A stretch of DNA of 64,000 nt from Whitmania pigra. Its lineage: Eukaryota; Annelida; Clitellata; Hirudinida; Haemopidae. Where the stretch lies: the NCBI GenBank assembly GCA_021613335.1, contig JAJTWR010000236.1:151501-215500 (forward strand), read 5' to 3'. The position numbers were made by a program, and so were the translations under genes. The notes beneath the pieces are model-generated. The model was not told the origin of the DNA, ran no database searches, and was given only the letters and a program-made list of their open reading frames with translations. Positions within the stretch are counted from its first letter, which is position 1, and each line of letters opens with the position of its first letter. Shown piece after piece: positions 11,468 through 30,231 of this stretch.

Positions 11468-12562
11468 TGAGAGCATTGCTTTAATTTTGATTTTGGACCA
11501 GACCCAAAAAAAAGTCATCAAGAGAGTCAATTTAAATCAATAGAACCAATCTAAGCGTCTAAAGTCACACTAAGAAAACTTTATAATCTTCAAAACGATC
11601 GAGAACTTCATTTAAATTTGTGGCAAAATACTTTAATAAACTTTCTTGAAGGCTTTTAAATTTGTTCTCATTCATAATTAACCCTTTCGCATACACATGT
11701 GAATGAAGACGCAAACTCGAAGCTTGTAATTCATTCAAAATTCGACATATTGTGAGTGGGTATTAATATAGTAAAGATTCTGAATAAGGAATATAATAAA
11801 AATTGAAGGAGTAATTTAAAGTTTTGAAATGTCATTCCCATTGACGTTATTTCACAAGATGACTTTTTTTTTTGCATCATGGATTTCGCCATTCGAGATT
11901 GCTTCATTCGAGATGCTGCGCCGGTACGCATATTTACAAACCCGTGTTTAGAATGACGCCGGGCTGTTTAATATTCATACATTAGCTAATTTATGCGTTA
12001 TTATTGGACCGATGTTTACCGAAAGTATGTGTGAATAAAGAGAGACCACAATTTAAGGAGAATTTCTTTTCTTTAAATTTCACATTCATTGAAAATCAAG
12101 CAGGAGTTAGCATGGAAATTAATTTTCGCAGAAAATAGTGTCATTGCATCACGACTAAAACAAATCGAATCTGAAATTTTTATTAAATTCAGCAAGATAA
12201 ATCGGAATCGACATTCCCTCTTTCCTTTTCTGCGCCATCCATTTTCAGCGACTTAATTGACCAAGCTCGGCACACTTCTCGACAAACAATCCGTTGGACA
12301 TACCTCTCAGACAAAAATCATTGGCACACTCCAGTAGAATTTCATTCTGGCGAAAATAAATTTAAGTAAAATTAGTTTTTAAATGAATAAATCTGTTTTT
12401 ACTATAAAATATTGTTCAGTTTATCATAATAAACATTCTGTTTTAAATAAAGCTTCCTAACACCTTCAACAATAAAAAGTTTACCTAGAAGATCTTATTT
12501 ACTTCATTGATAAAAATTCTATTCGTAAAAAAATGATGTCGGAGCAATTTTGGCTTAATCTA

Positions 12563-14099
12563 CAGTCCGAACGGAAACCTTAAGGACACCCTATATTTTT
12601 GTGATAACTCGTTAAATATAGGTTCAATATTACTCAATTTTTTATATAATAATTCTTTATGGTAGACAAAACGTCTTCCAAAATTTCAAAGAAATTTAAC
12701 GAATACATCTTGTAAAATATGAAAAATAGCTTTTTATGTATCCTTACGTATTTCCAATAAAACTTGAAATTTGTCATAGTCATGCAACCAAAATGCACTT
12801 TATACAAATATTATCGATATATAAACCCAAAAAGAGTTAAACATTGATGTGAAGTTTAGAAAATTACTATTTTATAAATGGTTAGAGGGAAAAAGTTGTC
12901 TGACAAGAAGAAGGGGCAGATTGAGGCCTTCAGACAAGCAAATTATTCGATCAGGGAAATTGCCAATGAGCTTAAGCGATCCAAGACAGTCATCTGCAAC
13001 TACGTAAAGGATCTTGAGAAATATGGTGCAAAAAATGATCATGCAATACCCAAAAAACTGACGATTTGTCAGCAGAGACTCCTGGTAAGAAAAGCTTCTT
13101 CAGGTAAATTTTCGGCAAATCAAATTAGAAATGAACTTGATTTAAGAATTTGTAAAAGTACAGTGTTAAGTTATTTGAGATCTAGTGGTATTTTATCATA
13201 TGAAAAAGATTAAAAATTTCAGCTCTTAAAAACCATCACAAATTGGCAAAAGTGGAATGGGCCAAAACCATGCTCCAGAGATGGTTGGGGCAATATTATG
13301 AGAAAAACTGAACCTGGATGAACCTGATGGCCATCAGTTCTACTGGCATGACCTCAGATTAGAAAAAGAGACATTTTTTAGTCAAATCATGGAACAGGAT
13401 CGGTGATGATTTGGGGAGGAATTTCCAGTGAAGGATTGACTTAATTAGCCTTTCTGGATGGGAAACCGTTTTTGGTGGATTACATCAAAGTTTTATGAAA
13501 TCATCTGTTACCTTTTGGGGAAAATTATTATGGAGAAAATTTTATTTTCCAGCAAGATAATGCCAGATCCACATTTCCAAGTTGACAAAGACATTTTTCC
13601 AGAGGAGAAATTTAAAAGTTATGAGTTGGCCAGCTTGTTTCACTTAAATCTTATAGAAAATGTCTGAAGAATGTTGTCAAGACTTGTTCACCACAATGGA
13701 AGGCAGTTTCACTCAAAATCTGACCTGGAAAAAGCCATTAGGAGTGCCTGGAAAGAACTGGACAGAAAATTCGTAAAAACTTTAATAAAACCAACAGATG
13801 TTTTAAAGTTATTAAAAATAAAGGAAACATTATTTCATATTAATAAACTTTTTTCTCATTTTTTCACAAAGTATTTAGTCATTTTTCGATTATTTTTGGA
13901 AGTGTCTTTTATGGTTATTGGACGCCCCGAAATCACGTTTTTGGAATTTTAAAATTAATGCACAACATATTTTGATGAAAATTTAAGAGATACTCACAAT
14001 TATATAAATACATAACATTAAAATTTCCCCACAATCAAATTTTTCTTTATCGAGTTATTACGAAATAATGGGGTGTCCTTATGGTTTCCGTCCTGACTG
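12563..14099 (+). mobile_element. Tc1/mariner-type transposon, 1537 bp, inactive
   Basis: The termini are imperfect inverted repeats of about 49 bases: left cagtccgaacggaaacctta, right end in reverse complement cagtcaggacggaaaccata, and both continue through ggacaccc to gataactcg/aataactcg. The element is flanked by TA on both sides (12561-12562 and 14100-14101). The unoccupied site is preserved in copy A at 4600-4601 (ttaatctaccttgttaa), which proves the boundaries. The CAGT start, TA target and size fit Tc1-like elements. Confidence 0.95.
12878..13795 (+). pseudogene. Tc1-like transposase, frameshifted
   Basis: The first 111 codons (12878-13213) are open: a start MVRGKKLSDKKKGQIEAF and a paired helix-turn-helix (YSIREIANELKRSKTVICNY). 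After the stop, the catalytic half survives only in shifting frames: KLAKVEWAKTML, then LNLDEPDGHQFYWHDLR, MIWGGIS, FLDGKPFLVDYIK and FQQDNARS with the second Asp. The segment that normally holds the first catalytic Asp before the NLD motif is damaged. Several frameshifts and stops make it non-functional. Confidence 0.88.
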
Positions 14100-15996
14100 T
14101 ACCTTGTTAAATTTCCCATTTTGATATGCTCCGGTAATGAATGAAAGAAGCGCCTAATTAAAAATGTTTTACACCTTTTCAAAGGTTTTATTTGTTTTAG
14201 TGCTTCTGAAAAAAAGAAATCAAAAATTTATTTAACCGATGAAAATAATTTAATAAATTCGACATGATTGCATCACAAGCAACAAAGAAGTGACTTGGAT
14301 GATTAATGGAGTAAGTATTCTAAAAGTATTTTAATCGTCAGACCTGTCATCAGCGGGGTAATCTCTAAGTAAATAATTAAAGTCATTAATTTCACTAAAC
14401 TAATCAACCTTTCAAATAAAATTTACTTCGTATTGGCTCAAGACTTTTTTGGATTCCAGTGCATAGGGATTTGCAAGCTTGGAATATATAGAATTAATCA
14501 GAAAGTGCCCCAATACCCACTTCTTCGGGAGTGAATTAAGAACATTCCATGAAAAAAATGTAATATCACCTATTTATCTATTTATTAAATAGATTAGAGT
14601 CCGTTGCGAGATGCATATTTATAGTTGCGTTAAAAACTAATTTTTATAAAAAATAATTTCAATAATCACTAAATGATGGAAAGTAAAGTTGTTTTTTTTT
14701 ATTTATAAAACGGATTTATTGCTGATGTTGTTTATTAAAAAGACAAGGGACCAAGTAATCAAATCTCAAGTACGAGTACTCAAGGTTCAATCAAGAACTT
14801 GTACAAGTCACTAATTTATCTTTCCAATGTCTAAACTTCTAAAAGTGTTTGATTATTATTAAAATTTATGTCTCACATACAACAAAGTTATTTTTTAAAA
14901 AATGTATTATTATTACTAATATCATAATTATTATTATTGTTATTATTATTAGGAGCAAGACATTACCAAATTATAAATAGCCCTACATAAACTATCTTTT
15001 AGACCGAAAGTTATGGCTTTGCACTCAGATGACAATTTGTGATAAGGTTTGATATTAAGTTTATTTAATAAAATGTAGAAAAAAAATGTCATGTGCACCA
15101 TAGCAACAGTAAGGAAGCCAAAGTTCTTGATTTCATTTTAGACCTACCGCTCTCATGGATTGTCCAATCACGTTAAGATTATTTCAGTCCAACATAACTT
15201 GAATTTGTTGATCAATGAATGTGCCCAAAACATATATTTTTGAAGTAAATGGTAGGTCACCAAAAAACTAATCATGAGGTGCTTGGTATGTTGATCGATG
15301 AAAGAATTTTCACTATCCTCGAAGGTAACCTAGCCAGCGTGCAGGCGAAAAAATGAAACCTAGGAGAAATGGCGGGTTCCGAAACTCACTAAAGTGAGTT
15401 GGCTTTTTCCCGTCACTTTTATAACAATTTCTTAAAATGACCATAATATGAAGTGGGGTGCGGACCGTCCCCGGGTGACACCCACCCTAGTGACGAGTTT
15501 GATTACATTTACTAGACCGATATCGATATAGGGTCATTTTAAGCAAAATTATCGTGCACGGAATTTAATTGGTTGTCAAAATCATGTTAAATATCGAACA
15601 AACTGAATACGAACTTATAATTTCATTTCACAAGTCCAACTAGGCAAATAAGCATCACTAAACATGCTTTTCAATAAAATGAGACCAATTACTTGTTCTT
15701 TAACCCTTTGAACCCTGGCCATTCCACCCTACAACCCGAGCCCCCCCGCCCAGCAGTTTTCAGCTAATGACGGGGTAATGACGGTAAATGCGATGCCCGA
15801 GTGCAAAGTAAATCATGTCTCATAAAAGTCACTAGTAGCGTAAAATGACAAAAAAATCTGAGAAATCCAAACGTTAAACAAAACTATTTTCAAGTTATTA
15901 TTTGATGAATGTAGAAACTGGAAGAAATGAAAATTGACGATACAATGAGTGCAACCCTAATATTATTTACACCTCTTTTACGCCTCAGATGACAAA

Positions 15997-16215
15997 TTAC
16001 GAAATATTTTTGCTCGGAACAACCGAGAGAGCACTTAAAATATGATTTGGTCGTCGGTTAATGAATAAATGAAAGAACAAATGGCCAAGCACCTCATTAG
16101 GGAAGCACTTGCCACAAGTGATGAGGCACGCGTCGACAACGCCGGGAACTCGACAACACTCACCACCCTGAAGGATGGTTAGGCCCAGGAAGATCACGTA
16201 TGCTCTGGAAACCAT
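15997..16215 (-). CDS. Putative secreted Cys-containing peptide, copy B
   Basis: Partner of the frame at 6733-6951, with 72 codons, the same start MVSRAYVIFLGL and the same end PSKNIS. Eleven residues differ (for example I13T, A19E, W20C, D25G, E40N, H56P), with an extra Cys at position 20. The C-x3-C-x2-C motif and GHLFFHLFINRR are unchanged. No stop or indel has entered the frame. The acceptor-like ttattgcag upstream is conserved. Confidence 0.42.
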   Translation of the reverse strand: MVSRAYVIFLGLTILQGGECCRVPGVVDACLITCGKCFPNEVLGHLFFHLFINRRPNHILSALSVVPSKNIS

Positions 16216-17440
16216 TCTTGAAAGCTTGCTGCAATAATAGTATTATTATCTTGGGTTGCTTGAACAAATTATTTCTTAAAACTCGTCATTAAAAACGATG
16301 AAATTATAATTTATTTAGAAACTTTTACGTTTGACTCCAAGTTAAAAGTTGAGTCCTGACTTTTTAGCTCTTTAAATGTTTCAATATTAAAATATTTAAG
16401 ATATTAAAATTAAAGAATTTATATTAGTATTTCTATAAATTTTGGGGTTAAATGAAACTTAAATGTATGATTTTGAAATGTATAAAGATTAGAGATATAT
16501 AATTTGTGTGCTTGGACACATTAAAAATCCGACTCAATTAATAAAGGAAATAATTTATGATTCCAAAATTGACACCAGAAATTGATTATTGTCACTAATT
16601 TCTAATGCGCTAATGCCAAAAATGAGCTGCAATTAACTGAATCAATAATTTACCTGCTAATTTGTTTGATAAGTAACATTTTTATTGCTTTAAACAATAT
16701 TAATTGCTAGACTTCAAAGCTACTATAGACACATAAAGACACATTAAGTATACCATTCAAGTAATATGAACAACAAACCTTACTCTGATGAGAACAATTT
16801 CTTGATGAAATCTTGAAAGCGTTTGGGTACGGAATGTCTTATATAAGTTCAGTTCACCGATGCGTGCCATAATTCGCTTTTGAAACATTATTATTGCCCA
16901 AAGGCGTCGTCAAAAGTACTCTACTAAGTCTCGTTTTGACGTGAGAGTTTGGAAAAAAATTGAGTGAAATGAGGATTTCTTAAAATACGATGGTTGGCCC
17001 CAAGAGAATTTCCATAAAGATCTGAAAAAATGAAATGGTAAGGAGTGGTGGCGCTTAAAGTCACGAAATTAAAAATGTCATTTTTGTTTGGTATTTCTGA
17101 GTTTTCAAAGTGCAGACATATTTATGAAATAATAGTTATGTCATTCATGTGCTTGGAGAAAATATAACTTGAGTGTCCTGCTTGCCCATTATCAATCCAC
17201 ATTACGATTTTTACGGAGTGTCATGTTGCCATTTCTTATCTCATACCTGGCTATCTCACTTTAGGATAGTCAGTTCACATCAAATGCGCTTTATGTAGTT
17301 ATGTGACTTTTAACCTCTGCGTTTTTAGGATACGTCAGTTTTAAAAATCTGAATAAATTATTAACGTCAATAGTCGTCAGAAAATGATTCAGTGAGTTAT
17401 TCAGGTTTAGGAAATGGCGAATCAAGTTGAAGCTTCACGA

Positions 17441-17812
17441 ACTACCATCCCATTTTTCAAGTCTAAATATCATCATGAAGAAAGAGTCGGCATGTGTGAT
17501 GGATATTTGTCTTCTGGTCTGTGCCTCATGGAAACAGTTAAACCTTATAACTCTTACAATATTTAGATTCTAACAATTTGTATCATTTGATGTATCGCAT
17601 TACTATCTGAACTTAATTTAATTTGAAATTCAATCAAAAATAACCATGGTTAAAATAATAGTAACTTTAAAATTTTACATTTTAAAATAAATTTATATCA
17701 TCACTAACTCGAACTTTTTGTTTGCCGCTAGCATTACGTTAACCCTGCATACTAAAGTGTCTCACATCGCATATTTACTAGCTCAGGTTCACTTTTAACG
17801 TGTATAAACAAA
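17441..17812. promoter_or_regulatory. Spacer upstream of PSMD2; likely promoter region
   Basis: Non-duplicated sequence between copy B and the PSMD2 start codon. No TATA box, CpG cluster or other defined element stands out. The promoter role is inferred from position only. Confidence 0.3.
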
Positions 17813-23433
<5,621 letters not shown>

Positions 23434-23957
23434 TTGCATAATCCATCTCGTTTTGGAAATACTGTTGTTTAATTACAATTTTCATTGATAGGCATGTTAT
23501 TTGATCTTCGGATGGTTTGTCAGAAGTTACAATAAAATAAATTTAACCATTTCAAATGGATGGAATTCTGTTAAAGAAAACGAGATTCTGATCTTAAATG
23601 TTACGCTGATTTTGTGTTGCTCAGACTGAACTAAGCTGGAGTCTTTTACTGTTAGCTTTAGGGGTTCGTGCAACAATTTTCAGTTTAGAGCTCACTCTTG
23701 GGTAGGGCTGGTGCAAATTAATTTTAAGTTGACCAGTAAATTTGTAAATTACTAAAACACATTTTAAGTATGCGGTAAAATTGGAGTGGAACAATTTTTT
23801 ATGGAATTACGTAGGAAGCATTGCAGTCGAAGTTCACCTTCGTCATCTAAGCATGAAATTTTATAAACATTTCGGAACGGTGTTATTTTGTAAAACAATT
23901 ACGAAACTGATTGCTACATAAAGAACTTTTGCAATATCGTCTACAAATTACAAGAAC

Positions 23958-24871
23958 ATGCTTAAAACATTTTCAAGGCCTGGCATCGGTTGTTTATTGT
24001 GTGGATATTTCACACGCAATACTATCTCAAGGTACATTTTAATATAGATAAAACGGATGATATAACATTTAATTGTCATTTCATTAAATGGCTTCCAGGA
24101 CATTGTTAAACTTGAGAGAACATACTTTACAAAGCCCTTCCAGCTATTACTCAACGTCATTTAAAGGCTTAACTTTGACTGATAGCTGTGTGCAGGTATC
24201 TTTTGATATCTTTTACTACTTCAGTTCTTAAATTTTTAACAGTTTATTGAACTTTAAGAAAAAAGCTTTTTGGTGACATTAAGTATTTTATTTTCAAGCA
24301 AATCAAGAAAGTTTCAGAAAGCAATGAATGCTTGAGAGTGCAGGTTGATAGTGGGGGTTGTTCAGGATTCCAATACAAATTCATGCTCGACAATGACATT
24401 CATGAAGATGATAAGTAAGGGCAATTGTTATTCTTTAAGTCATTATCTATTCTCTACTTAAGGTCACAACATAGAATTTAGTGATGAGATAACATAAATG
24501 ACAAAAAGTATTAAAGTAACTGCTATTTATTTATAATACTACTTAACATACTTTTGATAATTTGGTTGTAATAAAACTGTTTTGTTGTAAATTTATTATA
24601 ATGACATTTTGATCAAACATAGTCTGCTAACATATCATTTATTGCAAATTTGTAAATGTACGTTCGAATCCAACAATCCCAAATTGAATTTTGCAGAGTT
24701 TTTACAAGAGAAGGTGCCAAAATTGTGGTGGATGCTGATTCATTGCAACTAATTGACGGTGCTTCTGTGGATTACCATCGCGATCTCATGAGATCTTCAT
24801 TTCAAGTTGTCAACAACCCTCAGGCAGAAAATGGCTGTTCTTGTGGAGCATCATTTAATGTCAAAATATGA
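23958..24871 (+). CDS. ISCA2: Mitochondrial iron-sulfur cluster assembly protein ISCA2
   Basis: Four exons (23958-24031, 24099-24195, 24299-24414, 24697-24871), 153 residues, matching the family length. The N-terminus [20 protein letters not shown] is basic and acid-free, as expected of a mitochondrial presequence. The A-type scaffold domain follows, with the three ligand cysteines in [11 protein letters not shown] and NGCSCGASF. With ISCA1 and IBA57 the family matures mitochondrial [4Fe-4S] proteins. It lies 525 bases after PSMD2 on the same strand. Confidence 0.95.
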
Positions 24872-25815
24872 CTTGAGTTTATATAAATATGTTAAATGTT
24901 GTAAAATATATTTGTTTATCAGCTTTGAAGCTGACAGAAAATTCATGCGGACCTTTATTCTCAATCACAGTGTTTTTCAACATACAACTATGCATTAAAA
25001 AAGAACTGCATTCATTTATGAAATATATCAAATTAAAACTTAAGAACAAAATATGACTGGATGTTTTACTTGCATGCATGTCAATCACTTAAAATCTATT
25101 AATTAACAAAATAGTGGTCTTGAGCACATCACATTATTTCATAATGTAACGCTCAAATACTTAGATTTCAAAGGTCATTTATGTACTTCCCAATTTTAGA
25201 TCTCGAAACAGGAGGAGAGAGAAGGTGCAGCTTTTAGAGTGCAACATATTTTGACAATGAGGTCGGTGCGCAATCAAACCTCGTGAATCTAAGATATACA
25301 AAAGAGTGGAATACGTGGAATGGAATAAGTAATGCTTAATATGGAAGCAAACACAAGCTCAGACGTTCACATCAAAGCAGACTTCTGCAGTTACAGAAGG
25401 AAACCGATTTTGGAAGAAGAATAAGAAATGGATGTCTCTAGAGATTGTTGAACCATTTGAATAATAATAATAATGTTGGAAATTATATTAAATATTGATT
25501 TAATAACAATCTTAAAAAATGATTTTGAAGCGAGTATTAAATAGATGGAAATTAATGTGAAGTAATGTGAAATACGACAAAAATTAATATGTGTTAGTTT
25601 TACTAAAACATACTGCTTCCAATGCGTCTCATGACAAAATCCAAGTAGATCACTTTTTTTTTTGTAGACCATCAAAACAGTGTTGATTTTGTAATTTAAA
25701 TTTGTAATATTAATGTTTTGTGTTAATTCTTTTAAATCGTTTTCACGATTCACTTTTATTCTGCGACATCTGCAAACAGAATTTTGTGTTGCGGATTCGT
25801 CAATGGACTGCGATA

Positions 25816-28800
25816 ATGTCGGCTTTCAGGAGTACTTGCGAAAAAACTAAAAAGTTTAGAAGTAAAAGTGAAAGTTATGTTACGGATACTTTGACGGAAC
25901 AGGTCTGCTACTAGTTCCAAATTGGTGCAAAGCCTATTTAAAGATTTTAGTTATTATGCAACCATGCTTGTTTTGATAATTATAATTATTTATGCAATCC
26001 TTTGTTTTGCATTTAGATTTTAGTCGAGCAAAAAGTAGGAGAATGTTTCGAGAAATTTAAAAAATTGGTACAGTTTGATGAAAATACCAAGTAAGTGTCT
26101 GCCATTGTGTATGAAAACTTCAATTACTGCCCTGCATGACCAGAGCAACTGCAATATTATCCTTAATAGTTTTGTTCCAAGTTATCTATACATGAACATG
26201 AAATGAAAATTACCTTTTAGGATGCCTGAATTGCTTCGAATCAGGCACACTCAATTCCTCATCAAGGGTTTGAAGAACCTCTCCAGTTCATATTCTGTTA
26301 GTTACGTTATAGTGACCAATTTTTAAACATTTGAGGATTTACTTGTGCAGTAAATTTTTAATGTTACTTTATATCATAATATACAATGTTGCATATATAC
26401 ATTGTTGCATTTTAATTAGAAATGTGGTTTAGAATAATTACACGTGCATGCTAACATTTTGAATGAACTTATAAGAGTGATCTACATATTATGTCTTGAT
26501 TGCCTGAGATCATGAATCAATTTGATGTTTGTTGTTAATTTATGCTGATTATGTTTTAAATTTATTTAGTAATTTATGATGTTTGTGATTGAAATTTATT
26601 CAGTGCCTTGATGCCAGCAGGACTTGGCTGTGTTACTGGATAGCTCAGAGCATGTCGCTGCTCGACATTGAAATGACATCTGAAAGAGCATCTCAGTAAG
26701 TTTTAAAACATTCAGGTCCCATTTACATTTATTCATAATTTCTGACTTAAGCAAACATTTAACTACAACATTAAATAATTTTTCCGTCGTGCAATAATAA
26801 AACATTTTTTTGGAGTGTCTTTGGGTTTGTTGAGTTTGCTTGAACATTGTGATGGTATTAATAAATGAAGTATTATGCACATAATGAGATTAAGTCAGTT
26901 TGTGATTTAAAATATTTCAGGGTTGTTGATTTTTTGGCTAGATGTCAGAACCCAACAGGAGGTTATGGAGGTAGTTAATATATTCTTAATATATTCATAA
27001 TGTATTGTTAATATAATCTTAAAATATTGTTAATATATTCCCAATATGAATAATGTATAATAAGTTATATTTGTAATGCATTGTTAGTATTTACAATTTT
27101 CCTTAATTAGAAATACCTTTAACTACTTTAAAAACTAAATGGCAATGTTGTAAATTGCATTGTTACCATGGCCAGAATTTGCTAATCCATTGCTTCTATT
27201 AACCTTACCATTAATTTTTACTTATTAAATTCTATTTTTTTTTATAACGTGCGTTATATTTTAAACTTGATTTTTTGCTAAAAAGTTTAATTTAATTGTT
27301 CTTAAACATGTTTTAGGTGGTCCAGGCCAATATTCCCATCTCGCTCCAACTTATGCTGCTGTCAATGCTTTGTGCATCATTGGAACTGAAGAGGCTTACA
27401 ACTCCATTAACAGGTACAGAGGAATTGTTAGCAAGTTAATTAAGATAACATTCAACAATAATATTGCCATCACCATGGTGATGAAGTGTGAAATAAGATG
27501 TTTACATTTTTCAGAATAAATATCATTCCTCCATGCGGTGATGTTGATCTAACTTTGTATTTAACCAATATTTTCGCATGCCACATGCATCCATCTTTGG
27601 ATGTGCCACATTCATTCACATCCCCATTGGATGTGCCACATTCATTCACATCCCCATTGGATGTGCCACATTCATTCACATCCCCATTGGATGTGAAAGC
27701 ATCAAAACCTCCCAGTCATTTGTTTGACATCTTTTCTCATGGGAACTTCCTTGCAGTGCACAGATGGTTGCAAACACAGCTCTTAATAACCATTGCTTTT
27801 TACCATCATGTGCAAGAACACAACCTGTCTGTGTATATAAAGCTAACATGCACAGTTTATGGAGAATAAGTTGTTAATAAATTGTTATATAGATGTGATT
27901 GTAATTTCATTTATTTGTTAGCAGCATTAGGATTATTTGTTATTATCAGAAATGATTAAATAAACTACTAATTACCTTAAAGAAGATATTTTCACTCAAT
28001 TACATTGGTTTATCAGGAAAACCTTGCATGACTTTCTGATGGCCATGAAGAGCCCTGACGGCAGTTTCAAGATGAGTGAGGATGGGGAAGTTGATATCAG
28101 GTATAAATAAACCATTATTATTATTATATTATTATTATTATTATTATTAAACATTTTTTGTTTTAAATCCCATGTGATTAATTTGATTCCACAAATTGTT
28201 GCTTCTGTTGATTCCAACGCAGATTTAATTGAAGCAACACGTTCATAATTTTCGTGCGTTATAAACAATATGTTAAGTCTAAAAAAAGTATATAAATTTT
28301 ATTAAATCTAAAGATATTTATTTTGTTTACTTTTCGACTACAAATTATAGCACATAAATGTCAATATATTCTTAAGGGTTTGATAATTTTAATTTTTAAA
28401 CATCATGTACAAATCATGTTAATTAATTAACTAATTAATTAATATAATATAATTAATTAATTATTGTATACATGCATTTTCTTCAGAGGTGCTTACTGTG
28501 CAGCGAGCATTGCAAGGCTTCTCAACATTGCAACTCCTGAGATGTTCAGTGGGACTTCTGAGTGGATCATAAGGTGACTAATATTTCATTTTTCATAAGT
28601 GTCATTTCATATTCATTTTTTATGTTTCTAGCTAATTCCATCCAAACAAGAAATTAAAATGTGTAATTGTGATGTGATTGATTGTAGTCCGATTACATTG
28701 AATAATATAAATTATGTTAATTTTCGATAATATTATCATCAAGTCAATGCAAGTCATATAAGCCTTGGAGATTTCTTATACTACCTATGAATTCGTTTGG

Positions 28801-30231
28801 CATAAATCCTTATGCCATTTACTTTAACACCATTATCAACATTTCAGTTGTCAGACTTATGAGGGCGGCTTTGGAGGTTTGCCGGGGATGGAGGCCCACG
28901 GGGGTTATACATTCTGTGGCCTTGCTGCCCTCGTTCTACTGGGCAGAGAGAGACTGGTGGATATTTCTGCTCTTTTGGTTGGTTGAATCTCTTACGAAGC
29001 TTGGATGTGTTCATTTTACTCACATTCCATTACTTAATGGAACATTGTAATGTTTCTTGTAAATTTATTCATTACTTTTTTGTTAATTTTTTTAATGGGT
29101 AATTTGTTTTAAATTGCCCAGTAAATTTTCAACTCTCAGAAGTTGGCAACATGACTTATAATAACAATAGTATTACTTTCATTTAATTTTATTAGAAGTA
29201 TAAAATTAGGATATAATTTGAAGTAATCTAACAAGCTGATTGTTGTTGTGCACCTCAAGAGATGGGCAGCCATGAAGCAGATGTCCTACGAGGGCGGATT
29301 CCAAGGTCGAACCAACAAACTTGTTGATGGCTGCTATTCATTCTGGCAGGGAGGAATCTTCCCCATCCTTCACACAATACTTGCCAAACAAGGTCGATGC
29401 CAGATATGCCGATATGATTTTAAATTTTCCATTTTACCATTAGTTTTTAGTACCATTTTACTATTTAGTTTATTTATGTGGAATAAATTATTTACGGCAT
29501 TTGATAAGTTGGTCGGTGGCAATTTACATCTAATATTGAAATTTTGAAGCGAATAATTTCATTTCAGGTGACAGTGCCCTGAGTTGCGAATCATGGATGT
29601 TCCATCAAAGTAATTCTCAAGCAATTAATTACAAATAAATTCCCTCAAGTAATTGTTCTTAATGCTTTGATTTGCAGAGGCTCTCCAGGAGTACCTCCTC
29701 ATCTGTTGCCAGCACCCATCAGGAGGATTGCTTGACAAACCAGAGAAGTCAGTTCGTTGAGTTTTGTTAAATTACATTTAGATTAATATTAGTCTGCATT
29801 TCTTATATTTGGTTGTAACATTATTTCATTAATTTATTTACATTATCTCATTAACTACTACATTCACTCTTGAGTTTGTCGACTTAATGGCATTAGATTT
29901 ATTATGCTACAAATTAGTAATGCGTTACTTTCCACTTGATTCAGACTAAGAGATTATTACCACACCTGCTACTGCCTCAGTGGACTTTCCATTGCTCAGC
30001 ACTTCACTGAAGGAAAGCTGAAGAACGAGATCATAGTTGGCCATGAAAACAATAAAATTGTTAGACTCTGTTTGCATTGAAAAAGATTGGTTTGGCTAAA
30101 TCCTAATGGCCCCTTATCACACATTGCAGGCAGGCACCCACCCACTCTTCAACATCAGCATACAAGCTGTCAACAAGGCACATGAACACTTCAAGAACAT
30201 GGACGTTTTCGGCGAAGAAAACAAGGAATGA
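25816..30231 (+). CDS. FNTB: Protein farnesyltransferase subunit beta
   Basis: Fourteen exons closing in frame to 412 residues: 25816-25902, 26017-26090, 26221-26296, 26604-26695, 26921-26970, 27317-27413, 28017-28100, 28487-28573, 28848-28977, 29260-29392, 29568-29609, 29678-29747, 29945-30059, 30130-30231. The prenyltransferase repeats are clear (CQNPTGGYGGGPGQYSHLAP, YEGGFGGLPGMEAHGGYTFC, YEGGFQGRTNKLVDGCYSFW). The zinc ligands are present: Asp and Cys in LVDGCYSFW, and His in YYHTCYCLSG. The enzyme attaches farnesyl to CaaX proteins such as Ras, with FNTA as partner. The intron 27414-28016 contains a small minisatellite. The 3' end converges on COASY. Confidence 0.96.
27597..27695. repeat. 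30-base minisatellite in FNTB intron
   Basis: Three complete units of 30 bases (27597, 27627, 27657; each begins ttggatgtgccacattcatt) plus a partial fourth. The units are identical, so the array is young. It creates an open 10-residue peptide repeat on both strands, an artefact of the unit being a multiple of three. Confidence 0.95.

Larger units (their letters stand above)
11470..17440. repeat. Segmental duplication, copy B
   Basis: Direct partner of 1905-8020. It lacks A bases 2322-2985 and 3140-4068 and carries a Tc1-like insertion at 12563-14099. It keeps extra sequence at 15475-15727 where copy A reads straight from cccgggt to ccctacaacccgag. At the end, homology stops inside gaaatggcgaatcaagttga. 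Confidence 0.93.

Noticed and set aside
27470..27869. Open frames with a repeated 10-residue motif (NECGTSNGDV minus, HSFTSPLDVP plus)
   Set aside because: They arise from a 30-base minisatellite inside an FNTB intron; both strands are open only because the unit is a multiple of three without stops.
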